A stretch of 64,000 nucleotides of DNA from Psychrobacter sp. 28M-43. Lineage in GTDB: Bacteria > Pseudomonadota > Gammaproteobacteria > Pseudomonadales > Moraxellaceae. Location: assembly GCF_014770435.1 (NCBI RefSeq), contig NZ_CP061739.1:1426001-1490000 (forward strand), in the 5' to 3' direction. This document shows, one piece after another, positions 46,722 through 55,792 of the stretch. The translations under genes and the position numbers were made by a program. The notes beneath the pieces are model-generated. The model saw only the letters and a program-made list of their open reading frames with translations. It did not search any database and had not been told where the DNA came from. How positions within the stretch are numbered: position 1 is the stretch's first letter; each line of letters opens with the position of its first letter.

Positions 46722-47876
46722 TTACTCGCTGGCTTCTTTAATCATATTGCGGGCAATGATGACTTGTTGAATTTGCGTGGTACCTTCGTACAAACGATAT
46801 AGACGTACATCACGATAAAAACGTTCAATACCGTAGTCTGCGATATAGCCAGCACCGCCATGAATTTGTACCGCTCTATCAGCAACACGGCCACACATCT
46901 CAGTGGCAAACATTTTGGCGCATGAGGATTCAGTAACGACGTCTTTGCCTTCGTCACGCAAACGTGCAGCGTCTAATACCATGGATTTGGCAGCATAGAT
47001 TTCTGCTTTTGAGTCAGCGAGCATGCCTTGGATAAGCTGAAAACTGGCAATCGGTTGACCGAATTGCTTACGCTCGACAGCATAATTGAGTGCATCATTC
47101 AGCATGCGAGTAGCAGCTCCAGTACTGGCTGCTGCAATATGCAAGCGCCCTTTATCAAGAACTTTCATGGCCGTTTTAAAGCCAACACCTTCAACACCGC
47201 CAATAAGCGCTTCCGCTGGTACGACGCAATTATCAAAGATCACATCACAGGTGTGCGCGCCTTTTTGACCCATTTTTTTGTCAATTTTGCCCAAAGTAAT
47301 ACCTGGTGTGTCGCTTTCAACGATAAATGCCGAAATACCGCCAGAGCGTTTGTTTTGTGGATCGGTGCGTGCCATGACAGTGAATACACCAGCCTGCGGG
47401 GCGTTTGTGATATAGCGCTTGGTGCCATTGATGATATAAGTATCACCATCTTTAATGGCCGTCGTTTTCAATGAGGCGGCATCTGATCCTGATTCCGGCT
47501 CAGTCAAACAGAATGAACCGATGATTTCACCACTGGCCAACCGAGGTAGATATTTCTGCTTTTGTGCTTCAGTGCCATCAATCACTAGGCCAGATGAGCC
47601 AATACCATTATTTGTCCCTATTAATGAGCGAAACGCAGGGGAGGTACGTCCTAACTCAAATGCCAGCGTGACTTCTTCTTCCATAGTGACACCAAGTCCG
47701 CCGTATTCTTCGGGTATGGTCAGTCCAAAAAGCCCTAATTCTCGCATTTGCTCAATGATCTCTTCTGGAAGACGGTCATTTTCGGCAACCCAATGTTCCA
47801 TAGGGATAAGTTGATCGTTAACGAAGTTACGAATGGTTTGAGTGATGTGGTCGAGGGTCTCTTTATCTCTAATCAT
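46722..47876 (-). CDS. Acyl-CoA dehydrogenase
   Basis: A 384-residue FAD enzyme that introduces the alpha-beta double bond in an acyl-CoA. Motifs are SFCLTEPESGSDAASLKTTA (FAD contact), QIHGGAGYIADYGIERFYRD and YRLYEGTTQIQQVIIARNMI, which carries the catalytic Glu. The ATG at 47876 is preferred, with AAGGA 8 nt upstream; an earlier ATG at 47912 has none. It is divergent from the enoyl-CoA hydratase gene that performs the next step, with palindromic sites in between. Confidence 0.93.
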   Translation of the reverse strand: MIRDKETLDHITQTIRNFVNDQLIPMEHWVAENDRLPEEIIEQMRELGLFGLTIPEEYGGLGVTMEEEVTLAFELGRTSPAFRSLIGTNNGIGSSGLVIDGTEAQKQKYLPRLASGEIIGSFCLTEPESGSDAASLKTTAIKDGDTYIINGTKRYITNAPQAGVFTVMARTDPQNKRSGGISAFIVESDTPGITLGKIDKKMGQKGAHTCDVIFDNCVVPAEALIGGVEGVGFKTAMKVLDKGRLHIAAASTGAATRMLNDALNYAVERKQFGQPIASFQLIQGMLADSKAEIYAAKSMVLDAARLRDEGKDVVTESSCAKMFATEMCGRVADRAVQIHGGAGYIADYGIERFYRDVRLYRLYEGTTQIQQVIIARNMIKEASE

Positions 47877-48001
47877 ATGAATCTTCCTTGTTTGATTGAT
47901 ACCTGATATCAATATCGGCGCTGTGACTGTAATAAATAATGTGACGTCCTTTGATAAACAGCATAATTGATGAATTATTAAATTACAATAGTTTTGGTTT
48001 A

Positions 48002-48022
48002 AAAAACCGCATTGCGGTATTT
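48002..48022. promoter_or_regulatory. Palindromic operator candidate A in the dehydrogenase/hydratase spacer
   Basis: ACCGCATTGCGGT (48006-48018) is a perfect 6-1-6 palindrome, flanked by A/T arms that extend the symmetry. The core recurs at 48119 and 45288. IclR binding is inferred from context. Confidence 0.65.
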
Positions 48023-48110
48023 ATATAATCGAATATAGCTTTTTATTTTAAATTTATTCTAATTTATCAAATTTTTATGCTTCACAAACCAAAATAAACA
48101 GTATATATTG

Positions 48111-48141
48111 ATATTAAATACCGCATAGCGATATTTAATAT
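48111..48141. promoter_or_regulatory. Palindromic operator candidate B in the dehydrogenase/hydratase spacer
   Basis: ATATTAAATA and TATTTAATAT are perfect 10-bp arms around the core CCGCATAGCGA. The 31-bp site has only two unpaired positions besides its centre. It lies about 65-95 bp before the hydratase start, and the remaining 329-bp spacer is AT-rich without a gene. Confidence 0.68.
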
Positions 48142-48205
48142 TCAAAATAAATGCTTTGTTAGGGTGTTTGTACTTTATACAAGAATGAAGTTTAAGGAGT
48201 CGATC

Positions 48206-48982
48206 ATGGAAGAGCCGCTCATTATTTGTGAGAAAAAAGGAGAGGGTGTGAGTGTTGTTAGGCTCAATCGCCCCAAAGTGCGCAATGCACTAAACAGCGA
48301 GCTACGTCAGCAAATGGCAGATTTGTTCATTCAATTAAATGATGACCCACAAACCAAAGCGATCGTTCTTACTGGTGGTGACAAGGTGTTTGCCGCTGGT
48401 GCGGATATCAATGATTTCTTGACTACAAGTACAGTGGATATGTACCTGCGTCATAGTGAGCGCTATTGGGATGCCATTACTAACTGCCAAAAACCTATTA
48501 TTGCTGCCGTCAATGGTTACGCTCTGGGCGGTGGCTGTGAGTTGGCCATGCATGCTGACATCATCATCGCAGGCAAGTCTGCCAAATTTGGTCAACCCGA
48601 AATCAAGATAGGACTCATGCCAGGTGCTGGCGGAACGCAGCGTTTGTTTCGCGCGATTGGCAAACATAAGGCCATGAAAATGGTACTAACGGGCGATATG
48701 ATCAGCGCTGATGAGGCGGACACAATGGGGCTGGTATCTGAAGTCGTTAAAGATGAGGCTACTATCACACGCGCCATTGAGATTGCTGAGCAGCTATCAC
48801 AGTACTCTCCCATTGCCTTAGCGCAAATCAAAGAAGTGGCAAATCTAGGTGTTGATATGCCTTTAGAAGGTGCGTTGGCTCTAGAGCGTAAGGCTTTCCA
48901 GATTTTGTTCAATACTCACGACCAAAAAGAAGGCGCTAAAGCCTTCCTAGAAAAGCGTCCTGCAGAATATAAAGGGCATTAA
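48206..48982 (+). CDS. Enoyl-CoA hydratase
   Basis: A 258-residue crotonase-family enzyme. The oxyanion loops are FAAGADINDF and YALGGGCELAMHADIIIAG; the catalytic Glu pair lies in GGGCELA and GQPEIKIGLMPGAGGTQRL, so true hydratase activity is expected. It most resembles the PaaF/DcaE type. AAGGAG sits 8 nt before the ATG at 48206; upstream in-frame ATGs lack a site. It opens a forward run with the hydroxyacyl-CoA dehydrogenase, thiolase, ligase and thioesterase. Confidence 0.92.
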   Translation: MEEPLIICEKKGEGVSVVRLNRPKVRNALNSELRQQMADLFIQLNDDPQTKAIVLTGGDKVFAAGADINDFLTTSTVDMYLRHSERYWDAITNCQKPIIAAVNGYALGGGCELAMHADIIIAGKSAKFGQPEIKIGLMPGAGGTQRLFRAIGKHKAMKMVLTGDMISADEADTMGLVSEVVKDEATITRAIEIAEQLSQYSPIALAQIKEVANLGVDMPLEGALALERKAFQILFNTHDQKEGAKAFLEKRPAEYKGH

Positions 48983-48985
48983 TCC

Positions 48986-49033
48986 ATAGCTGCGTTAATT
49001 CATCAGCACGTTAATTCATAAGCACGTTAATTC
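48986..49033. repeat. 16-bp tandem repeat, three units
   Basis: ATAGCTGCGTTAATTC, ATCAGCACGTTAATTC and ATAAGCACGTTAATTC follow head to tail just after the hydratase stop. The AGCAC and TTAATT parts recall the repeat in the pcaL-pcaH spacer. Confidence 0.85.
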
Positions 49034-49113
49034 AGAGCCACATTGTGATCGCTTTTGAAGCAAGTTATCACCTTTGAACCGAAATTTCATAGCAAATCAT
49101 GTAGAGAGTTATT

Positions 49114-50679
49114 ATGACTGTGAACACAATTGCCATTATAGGCACTGGTATTATGGGCATGGGTATTGCTCAAACTGCTGCTCAAGCTGGTATCCAAGTA
49201 CTTTTATATGACGCCAAATCAGGCGCTGCTGAACAAGGACGACAATCCTTGCAAGGTACCCTCGAAAAACTAACTGCTAAAGGCAAGTTTACCGATGAGC
49301 AGCTACAGGATACTTTAAGTAATTTGACGGTACTACAAGAGCTTAGCCAAATTGCGACTGCTGAGATCGTGGTTGAAGCCATTATCGAAAATCTAGACAT
49401 CAAAAAACAGCTTTTTGCCCAGTTAGAAGGTGTGGTCACTGCCGATACTATTTTGGCGACCAATACCTCTTCCTTATCAGTGACCGCAATTGCTGCTGAC
49501 TGCGATCATCCGGAGCGCGTGGCAGGGTTTCACTTCTTTAATCCAGTCCCTTTGATGAAAATTGTAGAGGTCATTCCAGGTCTTTCTACTCAGCAATCAG
49601 TGGTTGACGTTCTCTCCGATTTGGCCAAACGTATGGGTCATCTAGGTGTGGTAGCAAAAGACACACCGGGTTTTATCGTCAATCATGGCGGTAGAGCGTA
49701 CGGAACAGAAGCGTTAAAAATATTGGGTGAAGGGGTAACAACGTTTGAGAATATTGACCGAATTTTGCGTGAAGGCGCAGGATTTCGCATGGGGCCGTTT
49801 GAGCTGTTGGATCTCACTGGTATCGATGTGTCGCACCCCGTGATGGAGTCGATTTACAATCAGTTCTATCACGAAGCGCGCTATCGTCCGCATCCATTGA
49901 CCCGTCAAATGCTAGTAGGTAAAAAGCTTGGTCGTAAGGTTGGTGAAGGGTTTTATCACTATGAAAACGGTCAGAAGTTGTCAACGGTCACTACTCAAGA
50001 TCAGTCGTCCGAAGCACTCATATCTGATGCCGTTATTACCTCAGTTTGGGTTGGCGCTGATCTGGCAGAAGACAAAAATCAGCTGGTTGATTACCTAAAG
50101 TCTCAGGGTGTCGCGATCGATGACAACGAAAAACCAAACTCTGATAGTTTGGTGCTGCTCGCACCCTATGGCGAAGATACGACTAATGCTGCGATTCGTT
50201 ATCAGGTCGACCCCAAGCAAGCCGTTGCCATTGATATGCTCACTGGACTAGCAAAGCATCGTACTTTGATGCCAAGTCTCATCACGCAGGAAAGATTTGT
50301 CGCACAAGCTTATGCGTTATTCAGTAAAGGCTTGGATAACAGTGAGGCAACCAAACAGCCTATAGTCGGTGCCACGCTGATTGCCGAAAGTACAGGCTTT
50401 GTGGCACAGCGTGTGGTCGCTATGGTGATTAACCTTGGTTGTGACATTGCTATGCAAGGGATTGCTTCACCTGAGGACATCGATAATGCCGTCAAGCTTG
50501 GGCTAGGTTATCCATATGGTCCTATCTCTTGGGGCGACCATCTTGGGGCCTCGCGTGTGCTGCTTATTTTAGAGCGCATCTACGGGCTGACAGGTGACCC
50601 ACGTTATCGTCCAAGCCCTTGGCTGCAACGCCGCGCCAAGCTTGATATGTCATTGTTTACTCAGCAGACCAAATACTAA
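49114..50679 (+). CDS. 3-hydroxyacyl-CoA dehydrogenase (PaaH/DcaH-like)
   Basis: A 521-residue enzyme. The NAD fold is IAIIGTGIMGMGIAQTAAQA, the catalytic region is GFHFFNPVPLMKIVEVIPG, and there are two C-terminal helical HCDH domains (about 185-285 and 400-500, the second with ESTGFVAQRVVAMVINLGCD). The duplicated domain and length of about 510 are typical of PaaH/PaaC-type dehydrogenases for 3-hydroxyadipyl-CoA. It follows the hydratase and precedes a thiolase in beta-oxidation order. Confidence 0.93.
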   Translation: MTVNTIAIIGTGIMGMGIAQTAAQAGIQVLLYDAKSGAAEQGRQSLQGTLEKLTAKGKFTDEQLQDTLSNLTVLQELSQIATAEIVVEAIIENLDIKKQLFAQLEGVVTADTILATNTSSLSVTAIAADCDHPERVAGFHFFNPVPLMKIVEVIPGLSTQQSVVDVLSDLAKRMGHLGVVAKDTPGFIVNHGGRAYGTEALKILGEGVTTFENIDRILREGAGFRMGPFELLDLTGIDVSHPVMESIYNQFYHEARYRPHPLTRQMLVGKKLGRKVGEGFYHYENGQKLSTVTTQDQSSEALISDAVITSVWVGADLAEDKNQLVDYLKSQGVAIDDNEKPNSDSLVLLAPYGEDTTNAAIRYQVDPKQAVAIDMLTGLAKHRTLMPSLITQERFVAQAYALFSKGLDNSEATKQPIVGATLIAESTGFVAQRVVAMVINLGCDIAMQGIASPEDIDNAVKLGLGYPYGPISWGDHLGASRVLLILERIYGLTGDPRYRPSPWLQRRAKLDMSLFTQQTKY

Positions 50680-50751
50680 TATTGACGACACAGCAATATT
50701 GCCAAACCATAAAACTATTATTCAGAGTTAAAAATACGACAAGGAAACGTT

Positions 50752-51954
50752 ATGTTAGATGCCTATATTTATGATGGATTAAGAAGTCCTTTTGGTCGCT
50801 ATGTTGGCGCATTAGCAACCGTACGTGCTGATGATTTGGTTGCTACCGTGATGAAAGCGTTGGTCGAAAAGCACCAACTATCTGCTGATATCTTTGATGA
50901 AGTGTTGCTAGGCAGTGCCAACCAAGCAGGTGAAGACTCTCGTAACATCGCGCGTAACGCGGCTTTGTTAGCAGGGTTGGATGTCAATACCCCAGGTCAG
51001 ACAGTAAACCGTTTATGTGCGTCAGGTCTGTCCACTGTTGTCGATGCTGCTCGCAGTATTACGTGCAATGAAGGGGATATTATTTTAGCAGGTGGGGTCG
51101 AGTCGATGACACGTGCGCCGTTTGTATTTGCCAAGACAGAACAGCCTTTTAGCCGTGACTTTAAAGTATTTGATACAACCATTGGTAGCCGTTTTCCCAA
51201 CCCAAAAATTATTGAGCAGTTCGGCAGTGATACCATGCCGCAGACGGGTGATAATGTTGCGCAGAAGTACGGTATTACGCGCGAGGAAGCCGATAAGTTT
51301 GCAGCAGCATCGCAAGCCAAGTACCAAGCTGCCAAGCAAGCAGGGTTTTTTGACGATGAGATAACACCTATCACCGTACCTCAAGGTAAGAAATTGCCTG
51401 CAAAAGTAGTCATAGATGATGAGCATCCGCGTGCCAGCTCTAATATTGAAGCACTACAAAAGCTCAAACCGTTAAACAAAGATGGAATCGTCACCGCAGG
51501 TAATGCTTCTGGCATCAATGATGGTGCTGCCGCGCTCATCATTGGCTCAAAGCAAGCAGAGAAAAAGCTAGGCTTTAAACCGATTGCCAAGATCTTATCA
51601 TCAGGTGCAACGGGTGTTGAACCCAATATCATGGGCGTGGGTCCTGTCGAAGCGATTAAGCTAGCACTAAAGCGTGCGGATATGACCCTCGAGGACATGT
51701 CTGTCATTGAGATCAATGAAGCGTTTGCCTCACAGGTACTGGGTTGTCTAAAAGGGTTGGATATTGATTTTGATGATAAGCGTGTCAATCCCAATGGTGG
51801 CGCTATCGCTGTCGGCCATCCGCTTGGCGCATCAGGTGCCAGAATTGCCTTGAGTACTGCTCGAGAGCTACAGCGCACAGGTGGCAAATATGCCGTGGTT
51901 AGCTTGTGTATTGGTATTGGGCAAGGGCTTGCCATGGTGATAGAACGCGTTTGA
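50752..51954 (+). CDS. Acetyl-CoA acyltransferase (PcaF/PaaJ/DcaF-like thiolase)
   Basis: A 400-residue thiolase with nucleophile Cys89 (NRLCASGLST), GHPLGASGARIALST and CIGIGQGLAMV. GSANQAGEDSRNIARN is the pattern of 3-oxoadipyl-CoA thiolases, and the protein aligns with PcaF at 27094 along its length. This suggests the cluster ends in 3-oxoadipyl-CoA or a similar dicarboxyl chain. AAGGAAACGTT precedes the ATG. Confidence 0.93.
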   Translation: MLDAYIYDGLRSPFGRYVGALATVRADDLVATVMKALVEKHQLSADIFDEVLLGSANQAGEDSRNIARNAALLAGLDVNTPGQTVNRLCASGLSTVVDAARSITCNEGDIILAGGVESMTRAPFVFAKTEQPFSRDFKVFDTTIGSRFPNPKIIEQFGSDTMPQTGDNVAQKYGITREEADKFAAASQAKYQAAKQAGFFDDEITPITVPQGKKLPAKVVIDDEHPRASSNIEALQKLKPLNKDGIVTAGNASGINDGAAALIIGSKQAEKKLGFKPIAKILSSGATGVEPNIMGVGPVEAIKLALKRADMTLEDMSVIEINEAFASQVLGCLKGLDIDFDDKRVNPNGGAIAVGHPLGASGARIALSTARELQRTGGKYAVVSLCIGIGQGLAMVIERV

Positions 51955-52123
51955 GACTCAAAAGCACGCTAGCCCCATTACTGATTATAGTTGATTCAGT
52001 TTAAAAGAGACGCAAGGCAACCGAGCGCAGATGTAACTGTGATACTTCAAGTGAGGTTAACTCTGTCACTCTTTTATAGAGGGTTGACTATATCAAGGAC
52101 AATTTATTATCAAGGAAGATACC

Positions 52124-53812
52124 ATGACAACCATACTCAACGAACACGATAACTACCATCAAGCCGAAGAAGCGTATGGATTTCCGTTAATTATAAAACA
52201 GCTACTAAACCGCGCCAAGATTGCTTCCACCAACCAAACTATCAGTTATGCCGACAAAGTCACTTATACCTATGCTGAGTTTTTTAAGCGTATTAATCGC
52301 TTGGCCAATGTATTAAAAAATATGGGCTTGCAGGCAGGTGACGTGGTCGCGGTCATGGACTGGGATAGTCATCGTTACCTTGAGGCATACTTTGCAGTAC
52401 CAATGTCGGGCATGATTTTGCAAACCGTTAATGTACGTTTATCTGAAGAAAAAGTGCTATATACCGTCAACCATGCTGCGCCAAAAGCCTTATTGTTGAA
52501 TGCTGAATTTGCGCCGATGATTAAAGACTATCGTGCCGATGCGCCTTCTATCGAGCATGTAATGTGGGCTGATGATGTAGAGAATGATAAAGCAGGTGGT
52601 AATGAAGCTGAGCTGCCTGACTATGTCGATGGCGAATATGAGGCGCTATTAGCAGCTGCTAGTGACGAGTTTGACTTCCCAGACTTTGACGAAAACACTA
52701 TTGCTACGACATTCTATACCAGTGGTACGACAGGCGATCCAAAAGGCGTTTTCTTTACCCATCGACAGATTGTACTACAGACGATGGCAAGTACGTTATC
52801 AACAGCGCTTAATGCTGAAGGACAAGGTGTTCGCTATAACGATGTCTATATGCCAATGACGCCTTTATTCCATGTTCATGCATGGTGCTGGCCATATGGT
52901 GCCACCATGATAGGACTCAAGCAAATTTATCCAGGGCGATACAATCCAGGGGCACTGGTTGACCTGATTGAAAATCATAAGGTTACATTATCACATGGCG
53001 TTCCAACAATTTTACAAATGTTACTCAAGGAGATGGCAGCCCGAGGACGCAAATTTAATGGTCTTAAGCTGATGGTAGGTGGTTCTAAAATAAATAAAGG
53101 CTTGGCTAAGAATGCTATTGATATGGGTGTAGAGTTTATGCCTGGTTTTGGCATGTCAGAATCTTGTCCAGTATTAGCTAGAGCAGTATTCAATGATAAA
53201 ACAACTGCAATGTCCATAGAAGAACAGCTCAATTATCGTTGCCTATCAGGTTCACCCATTATGCTAGTTTCGATGGAAATCTGGGATGAAAACGGTAAGC
53301 CACAACCCATGGATGGCAAATCGACAGGCGAGCTTGTGATACGCGCGCCGTGGTTGACACAAAGTTATTTCAAAAATCCTGATGCAGGTAATGAGTTATG
53401 GAAAGGCGGCTGGATGCATACTCAAGACATCGCCTGTATGACCGCTGATGGCACACTAAGCATCACAGACAGGCTCAAAGATGTCATTAAATCCGGTGGC
53501 GAATGGGTATCCTCGCTTGAAGTCGAAACGATTTTGTCCTTTCATCCTAGCGTCGCTGATATCGCAGTGATTGGTGTGCCAGATGAGCGCTGGGGCGAGC
53601 GTCCCTTGGCATTGATCGTGCTAAAACCAGACCATGTTGACACAAAAATGGAAGATATTTTGGCACTGGGTCATCAAGCAGTAGAAAGAGGCCATCTGCC
53701 AAAATATGGCGTCCCAAGCGAAGTGAGGTTTTTGCCAGACATGCCAAAAACCAGCGTTGGTAAACTTGATAAAAAACGCATGCGTTCGATGTACTCAGAA
53801 AATCTTATCTAG
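52124..53812 (+). CDS. Medium-chain acyl-CoA / aryl-CoA ligase (AMP-forming)
   Basis: A 562-residue adenylate-forming ligase. It has the loop TTFYTSGTTGDPKG, GFGMSESCPV, HTQDIACMTADG and the terminal lysine motif TSVGKLDKKRMR. The size and YGFPLIIKQLLNRAK start fit AlkK-type medium-chain ligases. In the dca-like cluster this would replace the DcaIJ CoA-transferase as the activating step. AAGGAAGATACC precedes the ATG. The natural acid (dicarboxylate, medium-chain or phenylalkanoate) cannot be decided from sequence. Confidence 0.9.
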   Translation: MTTILNEHDNYHQAEEAYGFPLIIKQLLNRAKIASTNQTISYADKVTYTYAEFFKRINRLANVLKNMGLQAGDVVAVMDWDSHRYLEAYFAVPMSGMILQTVNVRLSEEKVLYTVNHAAPKALLLNAEFAPMIKDYRADAPSIEHVMWADDVENDKAGGNEAELPDYVDGEYEALLAAASDEFDFPDFDENTIATTFYTSGTTGDPKGVFFTHRQIVLQTMASTLSTALNAEGQGVRYNDVYMPMTPLFHVHAWCWPYGATMIGLKQIYPGRYNPGALVDLIENHKVTLSHGVPTILQMLLKEMAARGRKFNGLKLMVGGSKINKGLAKNAIDMGVEFMPGFGMSESCPVLARAVFNDKTTAMSIEEQLNYRCLSGSPIMLVSMEIWDENGKPQPMDGKSTGELVIRAPWLTQSYFKNPDAGNELWKGGWMHTQDIACMTADGTLSITDRLKDVIKSGGEWVSSLEVETILSFHPSVADIAVIGVPDERWGERPLALIVLKPDHVDTKMEDILALGHQAVERGHLPKYGVPSEVRFLPDMPKTSVGKLDKKRMRSMYSENLI

Positions 53813-53868
53813 TCAAACAATCTGGTCACCATTAAATCAACTTTGACAAAAGCGAAAGCTTGCATAAA

Positions 53869-53894
53869 CCCTAGCGTTTGACTAAATGCTAGGG
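53869..53894. other. Stable hairpin in the ligase-thioesterase spacer
   Basis: CCCTAGCGTTT pairs with AAATGCTAGGG (one G-T pair) around GACT. No T run follows on the forward strand, so it may be an mRNA-stabilising or processing element rather than a terminator. Confidence 0.45.
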
Positions 53895-53979
53895 GTGGAG
53901 GAGGTGTGTGAGTCACGAGCACCCTGAGTCACACTCATCATCTCTATAACAAAACCTGTCTAATAAAAAGAGAAAAACT

Positions 53980-54465
53980 ATGGAAGCTGCGCCTACGTTC
54001 CCAGAAATACAAGAGATTGTCACAAGCGACGACAATCACCCATTGAACGACTTTACGGTTATTTATCCTCAGCAAGTGGAGTGGGGTGATATGGACTCCT
54101 TTGGTCATGTCAATAATGTGGTTTATTACGAATATGCTCAAAATGCTCGTATCTACTACAACAGGCGGCTTGGTTTATTTAACGAACAGACGTCTTCGGT
54201 GATGGCAGCCTCGTCATGTCGATACCTCAAATCGGTTGCCTATCCTGATGAATTATGGATTGGCGTCAAGGTCAAAAAAATCGGTAATTCAAGTCTGATT
54301 CATGAATATACCTACTATAGTACGGTGCAGAAAACTGTCGTTGCAATCGGTGAGTCGGTGTTGGTATATCTCGATAAATTGAGTGGGCAAAAAAAGCCTA
54401 TCAATGAGTCACAAAAAGACGCGATTGCTGTGTTAGAGAATATCAAACATCAGCCTAAAACATAA
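53980..54465 (+). CDS. Hot-dog fold acyl-CoA thioesterase
   Basis: A 161-residue protein of the 4-hydroxybenzoyl-CoA thioesterase/YbgC type. The motif VEWGDMDSFGHVNNVVYYEY contains the catalytic-type Asp and the HVNN turn. It probably releases CoA from dead-end or excess acyl-CoA made by the upstream ligase. It is the last intact enzyme gene of the forward run. Confidence 0.9.
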   Translation: MEAAPTFPEIQEIVTSDDNHPLNDFTVIYPQQVEWGDMDSFGHVNNVVYYEYAQNARIYYNRRLGLFNEQTSSVMAASSCRYLKSVAYPDELWIGVKVKKIGNSSLIHEYTYYSTVQKTVVAIGESVLVYLDKLSGQKKPINESQKDAIAVLENIKHQPKT

Positions 54466-54622
54466 TATATCGGTCAAATTCTGATTGGGGTTTTTAATTA
54501 GGAAGTACTTATTAAGTAGAAGTTGGTTTTCATCTAAAAGGATTATTTATTTTTATGGATTAAAGAAAATGTAATAGCAATTGGATTGATAAGGATATCA
54601 ACATAAAACAGGGAAGAAATGA

Positions 54623-55657
54623 ATGATGCTTTATATAAAAAGGTTATCTGTAGGTTTTGCTACGGTTATAACATGCGTATCTGCACAAGCAATCGATCTT
54701 GTGACAACAGGTGACACGACTTTGAGTATCGGTGGTTAAATCAAAGCAGAAGGTGCTTTTAACTCTCCTGATGAAGGCGAGTCGGAATTTAAGGGTAATT
54801 TACGGCAGTCTCGTATCAATGTGAAAACGACTAAGTCGGTAGATGATAAAAAACTCACGGGGTTTATCGAAGGTGATTTTTATGGCGATTACGCCAAGGG
54901 CGGCTCAAATCTGCGCTTGCGTCATGCTTATGTTCAGGTTGATGATTTAACAGTGGGTAAGACTTGGAATGGTCAGTTTTTGGCAGTGGCACCTCTGTCT
55001 ACGGAGTAGCTTGACTTCTGGGGTACTGGTTTGGGCACAGCCTCTGGTGGTGGTTCTTATATTCGTCCAGATTTGACGTTGCACTATACTTATAAGGGGC
55101 TACGTTTTACGGCGCAAGACCCTGTTTATGATAATGCAAGCTTACCTGATATGGTGGTAAGCTATAAAGATAAGATATCTAACTTTGACTATAACGTGGC
55201 TGTCACGGCTCGTGATGCTGAGAACAGAGATGGTTCAGATGTGGGTATCGGTGTTTCTTTAGCGGGCAAGCTAACATTGGGTAAAGATTCGCTCCATGCC
55301 AGTATATACAATGGTAAAGGCATGGGTGCCTATTCTGCCATCTGTGTTGGCGGGCCACTAATTATGAATGGCGGCGTAGACTGTGATGCCGAGGATGGGA
55401 AGCTCATCTCGCAAACGGGCTATAGCGTAGGATATAAGCATCAATTTACCCAAAAGCTGCGTGGCAACTTGCGTTATGGCGAGGTAAATGTAGACGATGC
55501 GGCAGACACTTCTGCCAATGTAAAAAGCGCGAACCTTATCTATGAGTATCTACCAGATCTAGATTTGGGTATTGAGTGGAGAAATCAGGACGTAACGACA
55601 TTCCCATGGATGCCAGCAGGTCAGCAAATTGAAATAATGGCAAAATATGATTTTTAA
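54623..55657 (+). pseudogene. DcaP-like porin gene with two in-frame stop codons
   Basis: A single frame of 344 codons runs from an ATG at 54623 (GGGAAG upstream) to a stop at 55655, interrupted by TAA at 54737 and TAG at 55007. It codes a signal peptide ending SAQA, then GDTTLSIGG-stop-IKAEG and APLSTE-stop-LDFWGTG, and ends in Phe (MAKYDF). The intact paralogue at 41341 has Tyr at the first stop (GGYVKAEG) and Gln at the second (TEQLDFW), so each is one base change from sense. There is no frameshift and the remaining sequence is well kept, so inactivation is very recent or the stops are read through. Confidence 0.9.
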
Positions 55658-55792
55658 ATTAAATAAGTAGAAAGTAGTAGATTATTATTAAGATAAGGCT
55701 TTATCCATGCATAATAGGGGTAAAGCTTTGTCTATAAAAATCGCTAATAATGCTAAAGTAGCAATCAAAAATTTACATTAACTAAGGTTGCT

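Noticed and set aside
47028..47474. A 148-codon open frame on the forward strand inside the acyl-CoA dehydrogenase gene
   Set aside because: It is fully antisense to a well-supported gene, has no ribosome site and reads like a translated complement without family features.
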